Shown here piece after piece: positions 4,928-11,073 of a stretch of DNA of 11,073 bases. The DNA comes from an uncultured Collinsella sp. (GTDB taxonomy: Bacteria; Actinomycetota; Coriobacteriia; Coriobacteriales; Coriobacteriaceae): assembly GCA_902489515.1 (NCBI GenBank), contig CABUAL010000030.1, positions 1 through 11,073 on the forward strand, given 5' to 3'. The first letter of the stretch is position 1. Each line of letters opens with the position of its first letter. The position numbers were made by a program, and so were the translations under genes. The notes beneath the pieces were generated by a model. That model saw nothing but the letters and a program-made list of their open reading frames with translations. It made no database searches and had not been told where the DNA came from.

Positions 4928-7312
4928 CTACAGCGTCATGTTTGGATCGGCGTCGACATCGAACGGCGAGATTTCGCCTCGGTCGAATTTACGGCGAGCG
5001 ACCTCCGCGATCATGGCGGCGTTATCGGTACAGGCAGACAAGGGCGGCACCGTTACGCGAATCCCCTGACGCCCAAGCTTCTTGATCATCATCTCGCGCA
5101 GATGCGGGTTGGCCGAGACGCCGCCACCGATGCAGTATTCCTTGCATCCGGTAGCGTGCAGTGCGTTTTTGGCCTTCTTGTACTGCACGTCAAAGACAGC
5201 CGCCTCAAACGAAGCTGCCAGATCGGGCAGGTGAATCGTGCGCCCGGCCTTGGTCTCCTGTTCAATGTAGAGCGTCACAGCGGTTTTAAGGCCCGAAAGC
5301 GAGAAGCGATAGTCTCCCCTGCTGTTAAGCGCACGGGGGAAATCGATCGCCTTGGGGTTGCCCGTCTCGGCCAGCTTGGAAATGATGGGGCCACCGGGAT
5401 AGCCCAGACCCAACGCCTTGGCTACCTTGTCGAAGGCCTCGCCCACAGCGTCGTCGAGCGTCTCACCGAGCACCTCGTAGTCGCCCCACGCCTTCACGTG
5501 CACGAGCATGGTGTGCCCACCCGAGACAAGCGTGAAGATAAACGGCGGTTTGAGGTCGGGTTGCGCCAGCAGGTTGGCAAACAGATGCCCCTCCAGATGG
5601 TTGACGCATACGAGCGGCTTACCGGCAGCGTAGGCAAAGCCTTTGGCAAAGGCAACGCCCACCACGAGGGCGCCCACCAGGCCCGGACCCTGTGTCACGC
5701 CCACGGCGGCAAGCTCGCTGGGAGCAATGGCTCCACCCTCAAGACCAAGCGATGCTGCGGCATCCTCGAGCGCCGCATCCACGACACTCACAATCACCTC
5801 AACGTGTTTGCGCGAGGCGATCTCGGGCACCACGCCGCCAAAGCGGGCATGAAAATCAATCTGTGTCGACACCTGGTTGGCCAGCATATTGCCATCCGCA
5901 TCGATAATCGCCACGGCCGTCTCGTCGCAGGAACTCTCGATAGCGAGCACCAGGCGGCGGCGCTCAATTTCGGCGCGCTCCCCCTCGGAGCGCCCAGGCG
6001 CAGGCAGCGGCCATACGCGTTGCTCGGCTGCCGTCGGCTCGGGCGAGGCGTTATCGACCGGAAGTACGAGGGGAAGTGGGGCCGTCATGACGATGGCGTC
6101 TTTGCCGACACCGTAGTAGCCACGACGACGACCCACCTCGGTAAAGCCCAGAGCGGCATAGAGCGCAATCGCGCCCTCGTTGCCGTCCTCAACCTCAAGC
6201 GAAGCCGTGGTGCAGCCGAGCATCTGCGCGTCATAGCTCACGTGCGACAGAAGCTTGCGGGCGATACCCTCACGGCGATGAGTCGGATCGACGGCAACGT
6301 CCATAATCTGCACGTCCCCGTCGACGACCATGCCGCCGGCAAGACCCAGCAACTGACCGTCGTCGTGCGCCACCCACCAGCTACGCGGAGCGGCAACGTC
6401 CTCGCCCAGCTCGGACAAGAACATGCCCGGCGTCCACGCCTCGTGTCCGGCGCCTTCAAAGCAGGCGGTCTCCAGTGCGCTCGCGCCCTCGGCATCCGCC
6501 GCGCCCATGGGGCGGAATTGCAGATGACGCCCAGCGAGCTCGTCGGCAACACCTGTCACCTCACTCTGCGCGCTCTCGGCAAGGCCCAGGCGCTTGCGCT
6601 CGTTTTCCTCGGCATCCGAAAGGCGCGTGTAAATCGGCAGGACGCGAGCCGGATCGCCGTCACCCGCAGCGTGCACGAGCAGCAAGCCCTCGCCCGAAGG
6701 CCACCACAGGTCGCGCTCCACGCAGCGGGCGGTCTCGTCCTCACCCAGCAGCTTGCCATAGCGCACGAGACCGTCACCGGTCAGCTGAACCTGGTCCCAG
6801 TCCGCTGCTCGGCGCCACTCATCGAGCGCCACGGCGGCCTTGACCACGTGTTCGCGCTCAAATTGACGCTCGGGACCCTCATCGCCCAGCATATATAGTG
6901 CCGGATATACCTCACCGCGCATGGCATCGGCCAAGATACCAAGCTTGCCGCGCACGCCAGCCTTCCACGCCGTCCAAGCGCAAGCGTCGAGCGTCGACAC
7001 GCCCAGCAGTGGAACATTGGCACCGCGCGCGAGGCCCTTGGCAGTGGAGATGCCGATGCGCACACCCGTAAACGACCCCGGGCCGCGGCCGACCACGTAG
7101 TAACCAACATCGCTGCGATCCAGACCGGCTTGAGCCAGCACGCCATCAACGGTATTCACGAGCTCAACGTTGGCGTGACGGCGACACATGTGGTCGCCAC
7201 TCACGAGCTTCGTCTCGCCCGTCTGCCCATCAATCCAGCTTGCCGCGCAGGCAAGCATGTCGGTCGAGGTATCGAGCGCCACCACCAGCGCGTTGTCGTT
7301 ATGCAAGCTCAT
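4928..7312 (-). CDS. tsaD: TsaB-RimI-TsaD triple fusion (tRNA t6A37 synthesis plus GNAT acetyltransferase)
   Basis: The protein has 794 residues from the ATG at 7310-7312. A TTG six codons earlier is possible, but the ATG has AAGG nine bases upstream and matches usual TsaB starts. Residues 9-245 are TsaB (GRGPGSFTGVRIG, 75-87). Residues 262-410 are a GNAT domain like RimI, which acetylates ribosomal protein S18, with the acetyl-CoA loop HRREGIARKL at 345-354 and N378/Y385. A roughly 40-residue linker leads to TsaD (453-794) with ESSCDE (459-464), metal-site H572 and H576 in NHLEGH, SGGHT (597-601), GGGVSAN (729-735) and D763 in CTDN. TsaD transfers threonylcarbamoyl to A37 of ANN-decoding tRNAs, using TsaB as scaffold partner. 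All three domains look intact. Overlap with tsaE, the ATPase of the same complex, supports coupling. The TsaC/Sua5 enzyme must be encoded elsewhere. Confidence 0.95.
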   Translation of the reverse strand: MSLHNDNALVVALDTSTDMLACAASWIDGQTGETKLVSGDHMCRRHANVELVNTVDGVLAQAGLDRSDVGYYVVGRGPGSFTGVRIGISTAKGLARGANVPLLGVSTLDACAWTAWKAGVRGKLGILADAMRGEVYPALYMLGDEGPERQFEREHVVKAAVALDEWRRAADWDQVQLTGDGLVRYGKLLGEDETARCVERDLWWPSGEGLLLVHAAGDGDPARVLPIYTRLSDAEENERKRLGLAESAQSEVTGVADELAGRHLQFRPMGAADAEGASALETACFEGAGHEAWTPGMFLSELGEDVAAPRSWWVAHDDGQLLGLAGGMVVDGDVQIMDVAVDPTHRREGIARKLLSHVSYDAQMLGCTTASLEVEDGNEGAIALYAALGFTEVGRRRGYYGVGKDAIVMTAPLPLVLPVDNASPEPTAAEQRVWPLPAPGRSEGERAEIERRRLVLAIESSCDETAVAIIDADGNMLANQVSTQIDFHARFGGVVPEIASRKHVEVIVSVVDAALEDAAASLGLEGGAIAPSELAAVGVTQGPGLVGALVVGVAFAKGFAYAAGKPLVCVNHLEGHLFANLLAQPDLKPPFIFTLVSGGHTMLVHVKAWGDYEVLGETLDDAVGEAFDKVAKALGLGYPGGPIISKLAETGNPKAIDFPRALNSRGDYRFSLSGLKTAVTLYIEQETKAGRTIHLPDLAASFEAAVFDVQYKKAKNALHATGCKEYCIGGGVSANPHLREMMIKKLGRQGIRVTVPPLSACTDNAAMIAEVARRKFDRGEISPFDVDADPNMTL

Positions 7313-7805
7313 CTTGTACAGCCTTATCAATCAAATGGGAAAGCTCCATTGCGCGGTCACCGTGTGCCTCGAGCGTTATCGTTCGCACATCGCTGTCGCC
7401 CTCATCACGCTTGAGCGTCACCGAAAGATACTCATCCGTCAGCTCGTCCTGGAATTGTTCGCCCCATTCCAGCAAGCAAGCACCCTCATAGCCCAGCACA
7501 TCGAAAATGCCCGTATCCTCGAGCTCGTAGGCATGCTCCAGGCGGTATAGATCAAAGTGAAACAGCGGAATACGACCTTGATCGTGAACGGCCATGAGCG
7601 CAAACGTAGGGCTCGTAACCATATGCTCATCGCCCAGCCCGCGCGAGACGCCCTTGGTAAAGTGAGTTTTGCCCACTCCCAGGCCACCGGTCAGGATGAG
7701 CACATCGCCGTCCTCAAGGCACGGTGCAATTAGCTCGCCAAAGTACTCCGTATCGGCAGCGCAAGTCGTTTTGTAAGTACCTACCCCCAGGCGCTCCAGG
7801 GACAT
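7299..7805 (-). CDS. tsaE: tRNA threonylcarbamoyladenosine biosynthesis ATPase TsaE
   Basis: This 168-residue P-loop ATPase has normal family length. The Walker A motif is GGLGVGKTH (40-48, K46), followed by TSPTF (64-68), HFDLYRL (83-89) and LEWGE (112-116), all typical of TsaE. TsaE binds the TsaB-TsaD dimer and uses ATP to reset it between rounds of t6A synthesis in the cytoplasm. AAGGAG lies five bases before the ATG. The gene begins 12 bases after the udg stop codon, and its last 14 bases overlap the start of the tsaB part of the fused gene, so translation of the partners is probably coupled. Confidence 0.95.
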   Translation of the reverse strand: MSLERLGVGTYKTTCAADTEYFGELIAPCLEDGDVLILTGGLGVGKTHFTKGVSRGLGDEHMVTSPTFALMAVHDQGRIPLFHFDLYRLEHAYELEDTGIFDVLGYEGACLLEWGEQFQDELTDEYLSVTLKRDEGDSDVRTITLEAHGDRAMELSHLIDKAVQDELA

Positions 7806-7817
7806 ATATGCTCCTTA

Positions 7818-8438
7818 TTATTCCGAGGCGTCCTCTGGTGCGGGATGTCGCTCCAGATAGTCGCCCAGCATCTTAAAGTCTTCCTCCAGCAGCTCCTGCC
7901 ACGCCGGATTGCGCAGCGCTGCTGCCGGATGGAACGTGGGCATTACTACAAAATGCCCCATCTGGTGGAACCTGCCGCGCAGCTTAGTAATGCCAATCTC
8001 GGTCTTAAGCACAAAGTGCGTCGCGGGGTTGCCGAGCGTCACGATAATATCGGGCCAGATGCTTCGAATCTGCTCACGCAAAAACGGCGAGCAAGCCAGC
8101 ACTTCCTCGGGACGCGGATTGCGGTTTCCCGGCGGGCGGCACTTAAGCACGTTGGCAATGTAGACGTCTTCGCGTTTGAGGCCCGCCAGCGACAAAATGC
8201 CGTTGAGGTCCTCACCTGCCGCCCCCACAAAGGGCTCGCCCTGCAAATCCTCATTGCGGCCCGGCGCCTCACCAATAAACATCACGCGAGCGCGGGGGTT
8301 TCCCACGCCAAACACGATATTGTGACGCGACTGGTAGAGCTGGCAGAGGTGACAATCGCCCAGAACGGCCTCAATTTCCTCGAGTGCGACCTCACGTGGT
8401 GCCTGATGGGTATGGCCGGGGATGTGCATGACGCCCAT
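7818..8438 (-). CDS. udg: type 4 uracil-DNA glycosylase with iron-sulfur cluster
   Basis: This 206-residue enzyme should remove uracil from DNA, the first step of base excision repair of deaminated cytosine or misincorporated dUMP. Family 4 motifs are present: GEAPGRNED (57-64), FVGAAG (70-75), the NVLKCRPPGNRNP segment (97-109) and HPAAALRNP (170-178). Four cysteines with family-4 spacing, C29, C32, C100 and C116, should bind a 4Fe-4S cluster. AGGAG lies five bases before the ATG and overlaps the alr stop codon, so translation is probably coupled to alr. Its place between alr and tsaE is unusual, since these two are often direct neighbours in Gram-positive bacteria. Confidence 0.94.
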   Translation of the reverse strand: MGVMHIPGHTHQAPREVALEEIEAVLGDCHLCQLYQSRHNIVFGVGNPRARVMFIGEAPGRNEDLQGEPFVGAAGEDLNGILSLAGLKREDVYIANVLKCRPPGNRNPRPEEVLACSPFLREQIRSIWPDIIVTLGNPATHFVLKTEIGITKLRGRFHQMGHFVVMPTFHPAAALRNPAWQELLEEDFKMLGDYLERHPAPEDASE

Positions 8439-8446
8439 AGCGGCTC

Positions 8447-9592
8447 CTACACGTAGACCTTGTCGAGACGCATGCCAAAGCCGCAGGCGACCTCGTAGTT
8501 AATCGTTCCGCGCAGTCGGGCCATCTCGTCCATAGTGATCTCGGCATCGCCATCGCGGCCGACAATGATCATCTCGTCACCATACTCGGCCTCGGGAATC
8601 TCGTGTGCCGGGTTGGACTGAATGGCGACCATAAACTGGTCCATGCAGATATTGCCAACCTGATGCACACGCTCGCCGCGATACAGCACATCCATACGAT
8701 TGGAAAGCGTACGCGATAGGCCATCGGCATAACCGATCGGCAGCGTGCAGATCTGAACGCGCGTACGCGGTACGCGGTAGGTAAAACCGTAGCCCACGCC
8801 CTCACCCATCGCAGGGTGTGCCACGCGCGTCACACGCGCATGGACGCTCATAACGGGATCAAGCTGCATCACGCGGCCACTCAGCTCGCACGGCTGCATG
8901 CCATACAAGCCAACGCCGGCGCGGATCATATCAAAATGCATCGAGGGGTCGAGCATCGAGGACGGCGTGTTGGCGCAGTGCACGATACCGCACTCAAAAC
9001 CCGCATCCTTAATGGCCTGAACGGCCTCGGTAAAGCGCTGACACTGCAGCTTGTAGTCCCAGCCCGAAGGTTCATCGGCCGTGGCGAAGTGCGTAAATAC
9101 GCCGTCGCACTGAATACCGCGATGGAAATTTATACCGCGGACAAAGTCGAGCACCTGCGTGTAGTGAACGCCGATACGATTCATGCCCGTCTCGATGGCG
9201 AGATGATACTTGCCCACTTTGCCCGCCGCGACGGCACATTCGCCATACGCAAGAGCAAAGTCAGACGTATAGACCGAAGGCATGATATCAAACTCGAGCA
9301 ACGTCGGAATGGCCTCGATAGGCGGCTCGCTTAGGATGAGGATGGGTTTCGTAATCCCGCCCTGTCGGAGCTCAACGCCCTCGTTAACCGTCGCCACGGC
9401 AAACATGTCGGCACCGGCCGAATACATGATCTTGGCGCACTCAACAGCTCCATGGCCATAAGCATCGGCCTTGACCACGCAGCACAGGCGCTGACGTGGA
9501 TTCAGCAAGTTCTTATAGGCCCTCGTGTTGCGACGGAGCGCCCCGCGGTCGATCTCGACCCAGGACCAGCGCGTCAAATCGGCTTTATTCAT
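8447..9592 (-). CDS. alr: alanine racemase, PLP-dependent
   Basis: This 381-residue enzyme interconverts L- and D-alanine and supplies D-alanine for peptidoglycan. The PLP lysine is K41 in VVKADAYGHG. The second catalytic residue is Y268 in GVGYGFTYR, and the substrate-site segment CMDQF begins at C316. Length and motif order match fold-type III alanine racemases. The start codon is two bases after the nnrD stop codon, with only a weak purine stretch (GGATGA) upstream, so initiation probably depends on ribosomes finishing nnrD. Pairing of nnrD with alr is common in bacteria. Confidence 0.96.
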   Translation of the reverse strand: MNKADLTRWSWVEIDRGALRRNTRAYKNLLNPRQRLCCVVKADAYGHGAVECAKIMYSAGADMFAVATVNEGVELRQGGITKPILILSEPPIEAIPTLLEFDIMPSVYTSDFALAYGECAVAAGKVGKYHLAIETGMNRIGVHYTQVLDFVRGINFHRGIQCDGVFTHFATADEPSGWDYKLQCQRFTEAVQAIKDAGFECGIVHCANTPSSMLDPSMHFDMIRAGVGLYGMQPCELSGRVMQLDPVMSVHARVTRVAHPAMGEGVGYGFTYRVPRTRVQICTLPIGYADGLSRTLSNRMDVLYRGERVHQVGNICMDQFMVAIQSNPAHEIPEAEYGDEMIIVGRDGDAEITMDEMARLRGTINYEVACGFGMRLDKVYV

Positions 9593-9594
9593 GA

Positions 9595-11061
9595 TTAGTC
9601 ATCCGACCCTTCGTCCATGATTCCCAGATCTTCGAGCGCATCCTTTGCCGCCAGTTCCATGGCCGGACCGATCAAGTCGATAAGATCGGTCGCGATGACG
9701 CTCTTCTCACCATACTCCGTCGCCGCGGCAAAACCGGCGTAGCTGTGAAGTGCGACGGCGTACGAATACAGCAACTCCCAACGATCCATCTCGTCGCGCA
9801 TGGTGGCAAGCGTGCCGGCCAAAATACCCGCGAGGACATCACCCGAACCGGCAGTTGCCAGAGAAGCCGGACCCGAGAGCGGCAGCAGCACACGCTCAAC
9901 GCCACAGATAGCCGTCGTCGGCCCCTTGGCAATGACCACCAGATTGTCAGAGCCTGCAGCCCAGACAACCTTCTGCGCGGCTGCAATCGCAGTACCAAGG
10001 TCGTTCACCTCGTCACCGGCAACCAGACGCGAAAGTTCACGATAGTGCGGCGTCATAACCAACGGCTGCTCGCGACGATACATCTCGGGATTACTATCAA
10101 TACCGTCAATGGCAATCTTAGCAAGGCAGTTGAGTGCATCGGCGTCCAAGATAAGCGGCACATCAAGCTCGAGCAAGCCCGAAACCACCTGCATAGCGCC
10201 GGCAGATGTCGTCATACCGGGACCGCACAGTACACAGCTGTACTTCTTTGCAATCTCGCACACAGTCATGCGCGCAGCGGCGCCAAAGGAGCCGCGGGAA
10301 TCAGACGGAATAGCAAAGACGGGAATCGAAGGAAGTGCCATGCGAATAAGATTGGCGCAGGCGTCAGGAGCCGCGACTGCCACGTAACCAGCACCCGCGC
10401 GAGCTGCAGACTTGGCCGCCATAATGGCAGCACCAGGATATTGCGCAGATCCGGCGACAATAAGCACAGAGCCACGGGAATACTTATCGATATTCGTAGG
10501 TAGTGGGGCAAAGTAATCAACTAAGTCACCGGGCTCGACAATCTCGGCGGCGTGGTCGACATCATCGATGACCTCGTCAAGACGGTCGTAAAGATTGCCG
10601 CAGATCAAATCGCCAGCATACTCAGGACCATCAGCGCTATACAGACCAATCTTGGGCGCAATCATCGTCACCGTATGCTCGGCACGAATGCAGTCGTCAT
10701 CAACAACGCCCGTCTCGGCATTCAGGCCCGAGGGAACATCAATGGATACGACACAATCGGCGCATTCATTGACCGTAGGAATCCAGATGGAGAACGGCGC
10801 ACGCAGATTTCCGTGGAAACCGGTACCAAAAATGGCATCGACAACAACATCGGCCTTATCGATCAAAACCTCGAGTTCGTCACGCGAGGGGCCGACGCAA
10901 ACGTGCACATCGCGGCCGGCAGTACGACGAGCAACATGACGTGCCAGAGCAGCAGGAATCTCATCCGGCTCAACCGGAGAAACGATATCCACGTCCACAC
11001 CCTTATGGCTCAGGATATCGGCGGCAACCCAACCGTCGCCGCCCTTGAGCAGCTGCAGAAT
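9595..11061 (-). CDS. nnrD: bifunctional NAD(P)HX epimerase/dehydratase, 5' end missing
   Basis: The protein repairs hydrated NAD(P)H: NnrE epimerises R- and S-NAD(P)HX, and NnrD dehydrates S-NAD(P)HX using ADP (bacteria) or ATP. Counting from an in-frame GTG at 10996-10998 (467 residues), the epimerase part has FGTG (57-60) and SIDVPSGLNAETG (85-97, D87). The dehydratase part has KYSRGSVLIVAGSA (172-185), CGPG (258-261), LDADALN (284-290), MTPHYREL (315-322) and ATAGSGDVLAG (381-391, D387). Homology continues upstream of the GTG as GGDGWVAADILSHKG, so that GTG is not the true start. The frame then meets TGA at 11062-11064, where the family's GNNGGDG loop and about 60 more residues are expected. 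The gene is either cut by the window edge with a junction or error there, or truly truncated. The dehydratase half looks complete. Confidence 0.9.
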   Translation of the reverse strand: MLQLLKGGDGWVAADILSHKGVDVDIVSPVEPDEIPAALARHVARRTAGRDVHVCVGPSRDELEVLIDKADVVVDAIFGTGFHGNLRAPFSIWIPTVNECADCVVSIDVPSGLNAETGVVDDDCIRAEHTVTMIAPKIGLYSADGPEYAGDLICGNLYDRLDEVIDDVDHAAEIVEPGDLVDYFAPLPTNIDKYSRGSVLIVAGSAQYPGAAIMAAKSAARAGAGYVAVAAPDACANLIRMALPSIPVFAIPSDSRGSFGAAARMTVCEIAKKYSCVLCGPGMTTSAGAMQVVSGLLELDVPLILDADALNCLAKIAIDGIDSNPEMYRREQPLVMTPHYRELSRLVAGDEVNDLGTAIAAAQKVVWAAGSDNLVVIAKGPTTAICGVERVLLPLSGPASLATAGSGDVLAGILAGTLATMRDEMDRWELLYSYAVALHSYAGFAAATEYGEKSVIATDLIDLIGPAMELAAKDALEDLGIMDEGSDD

Positions 11062-11073
11062 TCAGCATTGACG

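Noticed and set aside
5102..6898. 598-codon plus-strand ORF opposite the tsaB-rimI-tsaD fusion
   Set aside because: It is long only because stop codons are rare in this frame of GC-rich DNA. It has no recognisable motifs, while the opposite frame is a conserved three-domain protein.
9745..10503. 252-codon plus-strand ORF opposite nnrD
   Set aside because: Arg/His/Thr-rich translation without domains, lying fully inside the conserved nnrD frame.

Overview
The window looks like part of the chromosome of a high-GC gut actinobacterium of the class Coriobacteriia, probably Collinsella or a close relative. The reasons are the protein sequences, the fused tsaB-rimI-tsaD gene and the nnr-alr-udg-tsaE gene order. 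The genus is inferred from family resemblance, not from a database match. Every gene I accept lies on the minus strand, so transcription runs from right to left. I see no rRNA, tRNA, CRISPR array, insertion sequence or phage gene.

Right half (about 11061 down to 4928): a tightly packed housekeeping operon. In order of transcription it holds nnrE-nnrD (NAD(P)HX repair, truncated at the window edge), alr (D-alanine supply for peptidoglycan), a type 4 uracil-DNA glycosylase, tsaE, and one long gene fusing TsaB, a RimI-like acetyltransferase and TsaD. Gaps are 2, 8 and 12 bases, and tsaE overlaps tsaB by 14 bases, so co-transcription and translational coupling are likely. TsaE, TsaB and TsaD together make most of the machinery that puts threonylcarbamoyl on A37 of ANN-decoding tRNAs. 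The operon ends in a 125-base palindromic element with a terminator-like hairpin at its centre.

Middle (4927 down to 2509): a 529-base intergenic region followed by a cstA-family transporter gene. The region contains a good sigma-70-type promoter, an 18-base near-palindrome lying between its -35 and -10 boxes, a leader of about 235 nt with a possible short Ile/Val-rich leader peptide, alternative stems, and a strong intrinsic terminator shortly before the cstA ribosome binding site. This arrangement suggests transcription attenuation of the transporter. A second strong terminator closes cstA.

Left part (2325 down to 142): a single gene for a roughly 727-residue protein. It has a possible winged-helix N-terminus, a long charged disordered middle with RGG/poly-Arg patches, and a C-terminal Toprim-like domain resembling the nuclease subunit JetD of Wadjet (DUF2220). 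No JetA, JetB or JetC gene is present, and the gene has terminators on both sides, so it appears to act alone. This is the best candidate here for an undescribed function. Downstream of it lie a small hairpin and a second palindromic element of about 100 bases whose ends share the sequence GAGGGGCC with the first element.
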